The notes under the pieces were generated by a model that saw only the letters and a list, made by a program, of their open reading frames with translations, did not search any database and was not told where the DNA came from. From CALXXL01 sp034926605 (GTDB lineage Bacteria; Verrucomicrobiota; Lentisphaeria; Victivallales; Victivallaceae): a stretch of DNA of 64,000 nt. Positions 24,468-33,250 of the stretch are shown in pieces. A program made the position numbers and the translations under genes. Where the stretch lies: contig JAYFQV010000011.1 of NCBI GenBank assembly GCA_034926605.1, positions 24,834-88,833 of the forward strand, in the 5' to 3' direction. Position 1 is the stretch's first letter, and each line of letters starts with the position of its first letter.

Positions 24468-25781
24468 ATGATAACCGGACAACCCCTTACACCGGAACAG
24501 CGCGCATCCTCGCAGAAAAACAACTATATCTTCAATGCGTTCAACGGGTTGTCGTATATGTGCCTGGGCGAGACCGTGATCATCCTTCTGGCGGTGCGGC
24601 TTGGCGCGCCGGACGCGGTGATCTCTATGCTCGGCGCGATGATCTATTTCGGATTCCTGCTGCTGCCGCTGGGAAAATATGTAACCATGCGCGCGGGAGC
24701 GGTACGCAGCCAGTGCGTATTCTGGCGGCTCCGCAACGCGGCGGCGCTGCTGGTGGCGGCGGCGGTGCCGGTCAGCTTCTGGTTCGGGCTGAACTGGGCT
24801 GTCGTGACGGTGCTGGCCGGGGCGTTTCTGTTCTACGGCTTCCGGGCGGCCGGTGTGGTGATGATCCAGCCGCTGTACCGGGAGATTACCGTCGCCGGCG
24901 AACGTGCCTCCTTTATCGCGTTAAGCAACCAGAGTTTCTACATAACCAGCATAGTGGCGCTGGTGGCAATAAGCGGTGCCTTCGCGTTGTTCGATCAGAA
25001 CATCGTGGTGTTGACCGGCGTGGTGATATCCGGATCGGTGTTCGGATTCATCTCGACCCGCTATATAGATCGCATCTGCGAGTCCGGCGCGATAAGGCAG
25101 GCGGCGGCCAGGCCGCTGCGAGGCGGAATCCGGCAGTTGTTGAAGTCGCCCTTCGTGCCAAGGATGTTCGCCGCCGGGTTCGTGTGCAACCTGGGGGTGA
25201 TAATGATCGTGCCGGTGTCGATGCTGACCTTGAAGCGCGGCTTCGGAGTCAGCGACGCGAAGGCGCTGCTGTTTTCGCTGGTGGTGTTTTTGTTCTGCAT
25301 CATCGCGTCGAAGCCGGTGGCGTTGCTTTCGAGCCGGTTCGGTCCCCGCAAGGTCATAATAGTCTCTTATCTGGTGTTGATGGGGGCGGGATCGCTGTGG
25401 ATAGCGGCGCCGTCGGAGTCGCACTGGTATTTCGAGTGGCTGCCGTTCGCGCTGATCGGAACCGCGGCCATCGGCACCGGTAACGCGATGACCCATTATT
25501 TCCTTCAGGTGGTTAAGCGCGATCAGCTGGTGACCGCCTCGATCCTTTCGGCGCTGATTTCCAGCGCCGGGGCCGGCGCGTTCGGCATGGCTTTGGCGGC
25601 CGGGCTGATGTGGCTGTGCGGACGGATGCTTCCCGACGCGGAGCAGCTCACGGTTTACCGGCTCTACTTCGGTATTGCTCTGGCGATGCTGATTCCGGCC
25701 TACCGGGTGATCGCCAACATGCTGCCGCTGCCGGTGGAACGCCGCAATTTCAAGCGCGCATGGTACGATTTTCTATGGTAG
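24468..25781 (+). CDS. Major facilitator superfamily permease
   Basis: A 437-residue integral membrane protein with about 12 hydrophobic segments in two halves and a central loop near residues 200-225. The fold looks like MFS, but I see no signature that fixes the substrate. Two nearby ATGs exist; the one at 24468 is used, with only a weak ribosome site. It lies 19 bases after the surface-type protein gene, so the two may be co-transcribed. Sugar or organic-acid transport would fit the region but is a guess. Confidence 0.7.
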   Translation: MITGQPLTPEQRASSQKNNYIFNAFNGLSYMCLGETVIILLAVRLGAPDAVISMLGAMIYFGFLLLPLGKYVTMRAGAVRSQCVFWRLRNAAALLVAAAVPVSFWFGLNWAVVTVLAGAFLFYGFRAAGVVMIQPLYREITVAGERASFIALSNQSFYITSIVALVAISGAFALFDQNIVVLTGVVISGSVFGFISTRYIDRICESGAIRQAAARPLRGGIRQLLKSPFVPRMFAAGFVCNLGVIMIVPVSMLTLKRGFGVSDAKALLFSLVVFLFCIIASKPVALLSSRFGPRKVIIVSYLVLMGAGSLWIAAPSESHWYFEWLPFALIGTAAIGTGNAMTHYFLQVVKRDQLVTASILSALISSAGAGAFGMALAAGLMWLCGRMLPDAEQLTVYRLYFGIALAMLIPAYRVIANMLPLPVERRNFKRAWYDFLW

Positions 25782-25793
25782 TGCCGCGTTTCT

Positions 25794-25822
25794 TGCATTT
25801 TTTTCCGCGCGTGATATATTAT
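25794..25822 (+). promoter_or_regulatory. Promoter abutting the LeuA/CimA-type gene (leaderless geometry)
   Basis: TTGCAT (25794-25799), 17 bases, TATTAT (25817-25822). The ATG begins at 25829, just where transcription would start, and there is no Shine-Dalgarno, so the mRNA is probably leaderless. Confidence 0.55.
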
Positions 25823-25828
25823 TAAACT

Positions 25829-27364
25829 ATGAAAAAGCTCAAAAACTACGTCGAGATACTCGACACCACGTTGCGCGACGGCGAGCAGACCCCGGGTGTG
25901 GCTTTCACTCCGGCGGAAAAACTGCATATCGCCCGCATTCTGCTTACCCGGGTCAAGGTTGACCGCATCGAGATCGCCTCGGCGCGCGTCTCCTCCGGTG
26001 AATTCGAAGGGGTCAAGGCGATTATCGACTGGGCGGCCCATCGCGGGGTTGTCGACGCCGTGGAAATTCTCGGTTTCGTCGACGGCGGAAAGTCGGTGGA
26101 CTGGATCGCCGGTGCCGGTTGCGGAGTGATCAATCTTCTTTGCAAAGGTTCCGAGCGCCATTGCCGTATTCAGCTGGGCAAGACTCCGGACGAGCATTAC
26201 GCCGCCGCCGTTGCCGAGGTTAAATACGCGGTTGAGCGGGGCCTGAAGGTCAACATATATCTTGAGGACGGCATCAACGGCCTGAACGCCGATTTCGGTT
26301 ATGTCTATAATTTCATCCGTGCGTTCGACGGCCTGCCGGTTCAGCGCTTCATGGTGCCGGACACCCTCGGCAACGCCGAGCCCGAACTGATCACCCGTTG
26401 TTTTTCATGGCTGCGCAACGCTTTTCCGGACAAAAAGTTCGATTTTCACGGTCATAACGACTACAATATGTCCACCGCCAACACTCTTGCGGCGGCCCGC
26501 GCCGGAGTCAGCGGCGTTCATGCCACGGTGAACGGTCTCGGCGAACGTGCCGGCAACCAGCCGCTGGAGACGGCGGTGGTGGTGTTGCGCGACATGGGCG
26601 GCTTCAAGACCGGTGTGGCCGAGAAGCAGCTTGCCTACGCTTCCAGTGTGGTGCAGGCGCTTTCGGGCAAGCGACTGGCTTGGAACGCGCCGGTGGTTGG
26701 GCAGGACGTTTTCACCCAGACCTGCGGTGTTCACGCCGACGGCGACAAGAAGGGCAATCTTTACGCGAACGAACTGTTGCCGGAGCGTTTCGGGCGTACC
26801 CGCAATTACGCTTTGGGCAAGTTGGCCGGCAAGTCGTCGCTGGACAAGAATCTGGAAGAACTCGGCATGGAACTCGATCCCGAACTGCGCAAGAAGGTGC
26901 TTGCCGAAGTAGTCCGTCTGGGCGACCGCAAAAAATCGGTGGCGCCCACCGATCTGCCGTTCATCGTGTCCAACGTGCTGCGTACGCCCATGGCCTCTCT
27001 TGTCAAGGTGGACAAATACAATATTACCACCAAGGATGGCGCGGCTCCGAAGGCTTCGGTTGCCATACGTTTCAGCGACGGTACGCTGGTGGCCGGCGAG
27101 GCCTCCGGCGACGGCGGTTTCGACGCGTTCGTGAAGGCGCTCAAAAAGGCGCTGTCCGGGCACGGTGTGAAATGGCCGAAACTGCTGGATTACGAAGTCC
27201 GCATCCCGCCGGGGGGCAAGACCGATGCCATCGTCGAAGTCTCCATCCTGTGGGACGACCCGCACAACGACGGGGCAACCCTGCGCACAATCGGCGTCGA
27301 CTCCGACCAGCTGGTGGCCGCGATCACCGCCACCGAGAAGATGCTGAACTTCGTGCTGCGGTGA
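25829..27364 (+). CDS. 2-isopropylmalate / citramalate synthase family enzyme (DRE-TIM)
   Basis: A 511-residue acyl-CoA:2-oxoacid condensing enzyme. The N-terminal signature LDTTLRDGEQTPG (residues 11-23) and the metal-binding FHGHNDYNMS identify the DRE-TIM barrel; NGLGERAGN is the second family signature. A LeuA dimerisation/allosteric domain fills the C-terminal 130 residues. The start region resembles the LeuA-like enzymes of Bacteroidetes. It could be 2-isopropylmalate synthase (leucine) or (R)-citramalate synthase (isoleucine); no leuBCD is nearby to decide. It is followed by lpxK after four bases. Confidence 0.82.
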   Translation: MKKLKNYVEILDTTLRDGEQTPGVAFTPAEKLHIARILLTRVKVDRIEIASARVSSGEFEGVKAIIDWAAHRGVVDAVEILGFVDGGKSVDWIAGAGCGVINLLCKGSERHCRIQLGKTPDEHYAAAVAEVKYAVERGLKVNIYLEDGINGLNADFGYVYNFIRAFDGLPVQRFMVPDTLGNAEPELITRCFSWLRNAFPDKKFDFHGHNDYNMSTANTLAAARAGVSGVHATVNGLGERAGNQPLETAVVVLRDMGGFKTGVAEKQLAYASSVVQALSGKRLAWNAPVVGQDVFTQTCGVHADGDKKGNLYANELLPERFGRTRNYALGKLAGKSSLDKNLEELGMELDPELRKKVLAEVVRLGDRKKSVAPTDLPFIVSNVLRTPMASLVKVDKYNITTKDGAAPKASVAIRFSDGTLVAGEASGDGGFDAFVKALKKALSGHGVKWPKLLDYEVRIPPGGKTDAIVEVSILWDDPHNDGATLRTIGVDSDQLVAAITATEKMLNFVLR

Positions 27365-27368
27365 GTAC

Positions 27369-28535
27369 ATGCGTTCACTGCTGGAAAAGCTTGAACAATA
27401 CTTCCTGCCTTTTATTCTCGGCCGTCCTCAGGCGCGGGCCCGCGACGTTGCGATAACCTCGGGGCTGTTTGTGGCTTCGCGGTTCTACCGCATGGTCACC
27501 CAGTTCCGCATCTGGCTGTACGATCGGCGTTTCTTTCGTTACCATGCGCTCGGTTGCCTGGTGGTCAGCATCGGCAACCTGAGCTGCGGCGGCACCGGCA
27601 AGACACCGGTGGTGGAGGTGTTCGCACGTTCGTTGCGACAGAAGGGGCGCAAGGTTGCGATCCTGTCGCGCGGGTACCGCAGCCGCAAGCGCTCGTTCTT
27701 CGAGAAACTGCGCGACCGCGGCGGTACCGAGGAGGAGACTCCGCCCAAGGTGGTATCCGACGGCGAGCGGGTGCTGCTCAATTCCGACTATGCCGGCGAC
27801 GAGCCGTTCATGCTGGCCAGCAATCTGCCGGGCGTGGTGGTGCTGGTGGACAAGGATCGCGTAAAAAGCGGTCTTTATGCCATCGACAAATTCCAGACCG
27901 ACACGTTGATTCTCGACGACGGGTTCCAGTATCTCCGGCTGCGTCCGCACATCAACATAGTACTGGTGGACGCCACCAGCCCGTTCGGCAACCATCATGT
28001 GCTGCCGCGCGGCATTCTGCGCGAACCGATCAAAAACATCCGCCGGGCCGACTATGTCTTTCTGACCAAATCATCCGGCGGCCACCGCAACCAGCATCTC
28101 CACCGGTTCATCCGTCGCCACAACCGGCGTGCGGAAATTATCGAATGCTGTCACATGCCGCAATATCTGGCCAGCGTGTTCGATCATGGTCATCGCCGCG
28201 AGCTGAGTTTCCTCAAACACAAGGCGGTGGCGGCGCTTTCGGGCATCGCCAATCCCGCCAGCTTCGAGAAATTCCTGGAGGATTTTGGCGCAAAAGTGGT
28301 TTATACCGAACATTATGCCGATCATCACCGCTATTCCGTGGGTGAAATCGAGCGCTTTGCCGCCGCCGCCCGCAAGGCCGGGGCCGAATTGCTGTTGACC
28401 ACCGAAAAGGACGCGGTGCGTATTCCGCATGTTCAGGGGAAAATTCCGGAGTTCGATTTTCTGCGCATCCAGATCGACATTCTAAGCGGCAAGGAGAACT
28501 TCGAGCAGTGCATCTCGCGAATCTGCTTCCTGTGA
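27369..28535 (+). CDS. lpxK: Tetraacyldisaccharide 4'-kinase
   Basis: A 388-residue lipid A kinase that phosphorylates the 4' position of the tetraacyl-disaccharide 1-phosphate at the inner membrane. The P-loop is SIGNLSCGGTGKTPV (about residues 66-80), the LSRGYRS motif follows, and LDDGFQYLRL is the conserved second signature. A short amphipathic N-terminal segment probably binds the membrane. Its presence shows that the organism makes lipopolysaccharide. It lies four bases after the LeuA/CimA-type gene, a pairing without an obvious metabolic link. Confidence 0.92.
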   Translation: MRSLLEKLEQYFLPFILGRPQARARDVAITSGLFVASRFYRMVTQFRIWLYDRRFFRYHALGCLVVSIGNLSCGGTGKTPVVEVFARSLRQKGRKVAILSRGYRSRKRSFFEKLRDRGGTEEETPPKVVSDGERVLLNSDYAGDEPFMLASNLPGVVVLVDKDRVKSGLYAIDKFQTDTLILDDGFQYLRLRPHINIVLVDATSPFGNHHVLPRGILREPIKNIRRADYVFLTKSSGGHRNQHLHRFIRRHNRRAEIIECCHMPQYLASVFDHGHRRELSFLKHKAVAALSGIANPASFEKFLEDFGAKVVYTEHYADHHRYSVGEIERFAAAARKAGAELLLTTEKDAVRIPHVQGKIPEFDFLRIQIDILSGKENFEQCISRICFL

Positions 28536-28548
28536 CGACGGGTGAAGG

Positions 28549-29571
28549 TCAGTTCTTGCCGTCGGGAAGAGCGTACAGTATGGTTTCCATGCAGTGCTCC
28601 CCGTAGCATCGTAAATGGAACCGGTAGTCTTTCCTGAGGCTGTGCAGGTACAGAGGAATCGCAAAAATATCCTCGGGCCGGTGATAGACCGCCACCGCCA
28701 GGCGCGGCGCGTGTCTTGCGATCGTTCGCGCCATCCCGGCCAATGCGGCGGCTTCTCCGCCTTCGATGTCGAATTTCGCGTAGTCCGGCGGCTCGGAAAA
28801 CAGGTCGTCGAGCCTGACCATTTCCACCTCCATGCCGGTTCCGTTCAGGCATCCGGCGCTTCCGGCGGCGGCGAAGCCCGCCTTGCCGGCCGCTTCTCCG
28901 GCGGCGGCCTGCACAAGTTCGACCCGTCCGGGGTGGTGTGCGGCGGTTTGGCGCAGTTTTTCGAAATTGGCGGGGTCGGGTTCAAGCGCCAGAATGCGCC
29001 CCGCGTCCGGCGGCAGGGTGTCGCCGGTGAACGCACCGGTGTCGGCGAAAAAGAACCCGGATGGGAGGTTAAGCGGCACCGACGGATCGAAATACTGGTT
29101 CTTCTCCGGTTCCGGCGGCGGCAGGATTGTCCACGGTTCGCCCAGCCGGTGGCGGATTTGCAAGTCGAACAGCTCCCGGCTGGCGTTGTCCGCCAGCAAC
29201 GCGCGTGCCGCGGTTATTTCGGCGGCGCGGCTTTCGAAGTATGCCGCCGGCGCAAGCCACATGAAACTGCGCTTGAAATCGATCAGCCCGGACTGGTAAA
29301 AACTTTCAAAGTCGGTTATGTCGTCATATCCAAGTTTGGCGAGGTCGCTGGAAATACGGGCGACGCCGCATTCGCGCGGCGGGCTGAACACGGTCAGCAA
29401 CACCGGATTTTTGCGGCAGCACAGATGCAGATCTTCCGGTGCCGCGATACGGATGCCGTCGAGTTCGCCGCGCCGGTGGCGGTCGAGAAAAACCAGTGGC
29501 CGCACCCCCGCCGCCAGCAGTGCGCGCGCAGTGTTTCCCGCGCCGTATACGATTAATTGCTTCAATTCCAT
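28549..29571 (-). CDS. FkbM-family SAM-dependent methyltransferase
   Basis: A 340-residue protein. The C-terminal 200 residues are an FkbM methyltransferase: FFADTGAFTGDTLP is motif I, ALEPDPANFEKL follows, and AKFDIEGGEAAALAGM is the characteristic FkbM motif. The N-terminal 100 residues (LIVYGAGNTARALLAAG, PLVFLDRH) form a small Rossmann-like domain seen in sugar-modifying enzymes. Such proteins O-methylate glycans, lipids or secondary metabolites. The ATG at 29571 is chosen over the upstream one because the upstream codons look non-coding. It has no Shine-Dalgarno, and a TATATT box lies six bases upstream, so it is possibly leaderless. Confidence 0.78.
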   Translation of the reverse strand: MELKQLIVYGAGNTARALLAAGVRPLVFLDRHRRGELDGIRIAAPEDLHLCCRKNPVLLTVFSPPRECGVARISSDLAKLGYDDITDFESFYQSGLIDFKRSFMWLAPAAYFESRAAEITAARALLADNASRELFDLQIRHRLGEPWTILPPPEPEKNQYFDPSVPLNLPSGFFFADTGAFTGDTLPPDAGRILALEPDPANFEKLRQTAAHHPGRVELVQAAAGEAAGKAGFAAAGSAGCLNGTGMEVEMVRLDDLFSEPPDYAKFDIEGGEAAALAGMARTIARHAPRLAVAVYHRPEDIFAIPLYLHSLRKDYRFHLRCYGEHCMETILYALPDGKN

Positions 29572-29603
29572 ACATAAAATATAGTGCCGGAAAAAATTAA
29601 TAC

Positions 29604-29644
29604 AAAAAAACCGCGTTCTCAAAGGGGATTAAAAGAACGCGGTT
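29604..29644 (-). terminator. Terminator of the Pro/Val-repeat secreted protein gene
   Basis: AACCGCGTTC (29609-29618) pairs with GAACGCGGTT (29635-29644), ten perfect pairs; on the minus strand a seven-T tract follows. It lies 18 bases past the stop at 29663. Confidence 0.85.
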
Positions 29645-29662
29645 ACAGGGGAAATCGGATTT

Positions 29663-30202
29663 TCAACGGCCACGCTGGCCGGGGCCGCCATGCCGGCCGC
29701 GCTGACCCGGGCCGTCGTGGGGGCCGGGGCTGTAATGGCGTCCGGGCCCGCCGTACCATCCGCGCGGCGCATAGTAATGTACCGGACGTATGAACGGGCC
29801 GGAAATCACCACCACCGGGTCAACCAGCGGCGGAGCGATGACCACCGGACTGATCACCGGTCGGGCCACCACCACCGCAGGTTGAGCTACAACCATCGGA
29901 GGCTGGGCCACCACAACCTGAGCTGGAGCCACTATCACAGGCTGTGCCGTAACCGCTGGCTGTTCGAGCACCACCGGGGCAGGGGGAATCATGACCGGCG
30001 CGGCAACCACCGGTTGTTCGATCACTACGGGCTGCGGCATAACTACCACCGGGGCTTGCGGGGCCACGATTGTCGGTACGACTATCTGCGGTGTGCCGAT
30101 GGATATATCGATCAATCCGCCTACATTTATGTACACTCCTCCGGCGAATGCGGGAAACCCGGCGGAAAAAAGTAATAAAATGGCACCACACATCTTTTTC
30201 AT
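29663..30202 (-). CDS. Secreted Pro/Val/Ala-repeat protein with Gly/Arg/His tail
   Basis: A 179-residue protein with a signal peptide (residues 1-20, ending AFA). Residues about 35-135 are imperfect repeats around P-x-VV and QPAVV, a stiff extended segment that could span the periplasm or cross peptidoglycan. The tail (from about 148) is rich in Gly, Pro, Arg and His (GPGRHYSPGPHDGPGQRGRHG), strongly basic and possibly metal- or nucleic-acid-binding. AAGGAG lies 11 bases before the ATG. No family is recognised. It is monocistronic, with a strong terminator. Confidence 0.65.
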   Translation of the reverse strand: MKKMCGAILLLFSAGFPAFAGGVYINVGGLIDISIGTPQIVVPTIVAPQAPVVVMPQPVVIEQPVVAAPVMIPPAPVVLEQPAVTAQPVIVAPAQVVVAQPPMVVAQPAVVVARPVISPVVIAPPLVDPVVVISGPFIRPVHYYAPRGWYGGPGRHYSPGPHDGPGQRGRHGGPGQRGR

Positions 30203-30279
30203 AGGTTATATGACTCCTTGGTTTAGTGACGTTGCGAGGTAATGGACATGCCGTTTTTCCAAAAAGTTTCAAGAAAAAA

Positions 30280-30305
30280 GTTTTTTACGTTTTTTTGTAA
30301 AAAAC
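30280..30305. other. AT-only hairpin in the intergenic region
   Basis: GTTTTTTAC (30280-30288) and GTAAAAAAC (30297-30305) form a nine-pair stem around an eight-base T-rich loop, between two minus-strand genes. Function unknown; it could be part of the 5' region of the Pro/Val-repeat gene. Confidence 0.3.
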
Positions 30306-30365
30306 GGGAACATCGGCAATTTCCGTTGGTCTATAACAGTAGTAAACTTCTTTCTTTATTGCCCG

Positions 30366-30400
30366 GCCGCTCCGATGATTCTCCCAAACATCGGGGCGGC
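30366..30400 (-). terminator. Hairpin downstream of the ankyrin gene
   Basis: A 12-pair stem (30366-30377 with 30389-30400, one G-T) and an 11-base loop, about 60 bases past the stop at 30459. No T tract, so it is a plausible but weak terminator. Confidence 0.4.
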
Positions 30401-30458
30401 ATCCCTTTTAAAGAGAATGGTTCCGGCTATGGAACTTGCGATGGAGGAGGAGGGAACG

Positions 30459-32102
30459 CTAATCTTTCCGTGCGCCGGCTGCTTGGAGCATCTCCATTAT
30501 CTCGGGTTTGTCGGCGAAATAGAGAGGTAGGCAATCGTATTTTCCGGGCGCGTTGACGTCGGCTCCGGCGGCGATCAGGAACTTAACCCATTCGGTGAGA
30601 CCTTCGCGGGACGCCCGGCAGAGCGGCGTATCGCCGCTTGCGTCTTTTGCGTTGACGTTCGCCCCGGCTTTCACCAGTGCGGCCGCGGCACCCATTTTAT
30701 TGTTTTCCATCGCCGTCCACAAGGGGGGCTTGCCGCGGGTGTCGGTCTTGTTCGCATCGGCTCCGGCGGCGACCAGCAGCGGTATCGCCGCCGGGTTGTC
30801 GCCGGCGGCGGCGAACGACAACGGAAATATTCCGTTGCAACCGTCCGGATTCAAACCGGCTTTCAACGCGGACTCGACTTTTGCGGTGTTTCCGCTCCAG
30901 GCGGCGACACAGAAGGTGGTGTTGTTCATGGTTTTGAATTCCGGGATATGCGCCCCGGCGCAGAGCAGCGCCAGCAGACATTCGCAACGGTTCAGTTCGC
31001 AGGCAAGCTCCGCCGCGCTACGGGTCTGGTCAACCTTCAGATTGGGATCCACTCCCCACGACAGCAGTTTTTTAAGCCGTTCAATGTCGCCTTTGCTGAT
31101 GGCGCGGCGCAGATCTTCGGCTCCGGCTCCACGGGCGGCCAGCTGTCTGGCGCAGTCGGGATTGCTGTCGGCGTATTCCAGTACGGTTACGGGATGATCG
31201 GTGCAATCTTTCTGACCGTAGTCGCTTGTGGCTAACGGCGGACACGTTGATGTCTCGTTGATGTCGGCCCCGGCGGCCAGCAGCATGTCAATGGTTTCGG
31301 GGGTGCCCAGGCTTGCGGCGGTGAACAATGGCGGCGTCTTTCCGTCCGGCGTCTTCCCGATGTCGACCCCGGCGGCGATCAGGCTTTTCAAAATATCGTT
31401 CCGTTTGTACATGATCGCCAAGCTGGCATCTTTGGCGATTGGCTTTGCCCCGGCGGCCAGCAAATCGTCTATAACATCCGGGCAGGATACCATTGCCGCC
31501 TGCAATGGTGTGAAAGTTTTTAAGCCGGAGAATTCAGGGGTTGCCCCGGCGGCCAGCAGCAGCCGAACCGATTCGGCGTTTTGAGAGGATATTGCCATAC
31601 GAAGCGGACTCAAATGATACTTCAGTCCAGCTGGAGGAACAAAATTGGGATCGGCGCCGGCGTCGAGAGCCGCCTGCATCTTCGGGATGTTGGCCATGTA
31701 TGAATGAATTGCCAGCATGGTCAATCCGGCGTCCTCGGGCTTTACTCCGGCATCAAGAAGTCTTTTAAGTCTCCCTCCGCTTGGATCGTAAAGGGCCAAT
31801 TGAGCAATAATAGTTTTTTCATCGGAACTTACATTCGCTCCATGCTCCAGCAGTAGCATACTTATCTCAAAATGGTCATAGCGGCTTAAGCGTCCCAAAT
31901 AAAAATTCAAGTAGCTGCCGGTGGGCGGATTGGGGTCGGCTCCCAGCGCGAGCAGCAGTTTGGTCGCGGTGACGCTCTCTTCCCCGATCGCTAATTTCAG
32001 CAGAGCGCCGGAGTATGCCGTGAATGCCGCATACAGCAGCAGAAAAACGGTAACGGCGATGCCTCCGCCGATCAGCAGCCATTTGTAGACTGGCTTACTC
32101 AT
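30459..32102 (-). CDS. Membrane-anchored ankyrin-repeat protein
   Basis: A 547-residue protein. One membrane helix at residues 8-30 (WLLIGGGIAVTVFLLLYAAFTAY) anchors it, and the rest is about 13-15 ankyrin repeats recognisable by A-x-LL-x-AGAD-x-N and TPLxxA words. Ankyrin arrays bind protein partners; no enzymatic domain is visible. The true start (32102) overlaps the end of ruvB by eight bases, so translation is probably coupled; the longer frame upstream is only the ruvB shadow. Whether the repeats face the periplasm or cytoplasm is not clear: the short N-terminus before the helix suggests they are periplasmic. Confidence 0.75.
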   Translation of the reverse strand: MSKPVYKWLLIGGGIAVTVFLLLYAAFTAYSGALLKLAIGEESVTATKLLLALGADPNPPTGSYLNFYLGRLSRYDHFEISMLLLEHGANVSSDEKTIIAQLALYDPSGGRLKRLLDAGVKPEDAGLTMLAIHSYMANIPKMQAALDAGADPNFVPPAGLKYHLSPLRMAISSQNAESVRLLLAAGATPEFSGLKTFTPLQAAMVSCPDVIDDLLAAGAKPIAKDASLAIMYKRNDILKSLIAAGVDIGKTPDGKTPPLFTAASLGTPETIDMLLAAGADINETSTCPPLATSDYGQKDCTDHPVTVLEYADSNPDCARQLAARGAGAEDLRRAISKGDIERLKKLLSWGVDPNLKVDQTRSAAELACELNRCECLLALLCAGAHIPEFKTMNNTTFCVAAWSGNTAKVESALKAGLNPDGCNGIFPLSFAAAGDNPAAIPLLVAAGADANKTDTRGKPPLWTAMENNKMGAAAALVKAGANVNAKDASGDTPLCRASREGLTEWVKFLIAAGADVNAPGKYDCLPLYFADKPEIMEMLQAAGARKD

Positions 32103-33144
32103 TTTGAGGGGTTGCGGCGGCGAACAGGTCGCCGGGATCGGTCGTCCGGGCAGGGGGCGGGAGGTTGAGCTTCTTCCATGCGCGGGGTGCAGCCTGCCGC
32201 CCACGCGGAGTACGCACCAGATAGCCTTCCATGATAAGGAACGGCTCATATACTTCTTCCAGCGTGCCCTCGTCCTCGCCCACCGACACCGCGATGTTTT
32301 TGATGCCCACCGGGCCGCCGTGGAAATTGCAGATGATCGCCTCGAGGATGCGATTGTCCATTTCGTCCAGACCGTTGCTGTCGATGTTCAACATGGCCAG
32401 CGCGTCGGCGGCGATTTTTCCGGTGATGGTGCCGTCGGCCCGGACTTGCGCGAAATCGCGCGCCCACGCCAGCAGCTTGTTTGCTATGCGCGGAGTACCG
32501 CGGCAGCGCCCGGCGATTTCTGCCGCGCCGTCCGGCGTAAGGTCGGCGTTCAGGATTTTCGCAGAGCGCAGCAGGATGGTCTGCAGGCTTTCCGGTTCAT
32601 AGTAGTCCAGCCGGCAGGACAGCCCGAAACGCGAGCGCAGCGGAGCGGAGAGCATCCCCTGGCGGGTGGTCGCCCCGATCAGGGTGAAATGCGGCACATT
32701 GAGCCGCACCGAACGCGCGCCGGGACCCTGCTCGAGCATGATGTCGATGAAAAAATCCTCCATCGCGGAATAGAGGTATTCTTCGACGGTGGTATTGAGA
32801 CGATGGATTTCGTCGATGAACAGTATATCGCCGTCCTGAAGCGAGGTCAGCAGTCCGGCAAGATCACCGGGCTTTTCGATCACCGGCCCCGAGGAACTTT
32901 TGATAGCCCCGCCCTTTTCGTTGGCGATGATATAGGCCAGCGTGGTCTTGCCCAGCCCCGGCGGGCCGGAAAGCAGAATATGGTCGAGCGCTTCGCCGCG
33001 CCCCCGGGCCGCCTGAACGAACAGCTCGAGGCGTTCTTTTACCTTGTTCTGGCCCGGAAAGTCGGTGAATCGCTCCGGCCGCAGTTTCTGTTCCTGCGCC
33101 GGGTCCCGCTTATTTAAAGTTGAAGTGATAAAACGTTCGCTCAT
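32095..33144 (-). CDS. ruvB: Holliday junction branch migration helicase RuvB
   Basis: A 349-residue AAA+ motor that drives branch migration with RuvA during recombination repair. Walker A is SGPPGLGKT (59-67), Walker B is FIDEIH (109-114), and the sensor/Arg motif is GATTRQG. The C-terminal winged helix contains YEPFLIMEGYLVRTPRGR, typical of RuvB. ATG 33144 fits the usual family N-terminus (MSERFITS); the longer frame has no support. ruvA and ruvC are not in the window. It is divergent from transketolase and coupled to the ankyrin gene. Confidence 0.93.
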   Translation of the reverse strand: MSERFITSTLNKRDPAQEQKLRPERFTDFPGQNKVKERLELFVQAARGRGEALDHILLSGPPGLGKTTLAYIIANEKGGAIKSSSGPVIEKPGDLAGLLTSLQDGDILFIDEIHRLNTTVEEYLYSAMEDFFIDIMLEQGPGARSVRLNVPHFTLIGATTRQGMLSAPLRSRFGLSCRLDYYEPESLQTILLRSAKILNADLTPDGAAEIAGRCRGTPRIANKLLAWARDFAQVRADGTITGKIAADALAMLNIDSNGLDEMDNRILEAIICNFHGGPVGIKNIAVSVGEDEGTLEEVYEPFLIMEGYLVRTPRGRQAAPRAWKKLNLPPPARTTDPGDLFAAATPQNE

Positions 33145-33250
33145 CGGCTTGTTTTTCCGCTTAATCGGTGATAGATTAATAGACCACAATATCCGCTCTT
33201 TGCAAATGGCGGATCGAAAAAAAAGAGAGAAGAAAGGTTTTAACTCAAAA

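Noticed and set aside
33044..33250. 69-residue N-terminal extension of transketolase
   Set aside because: It overlaps the divergent ruvB start and has no ribosome site; the family N-terminus begins at 33251 or at most 33206.
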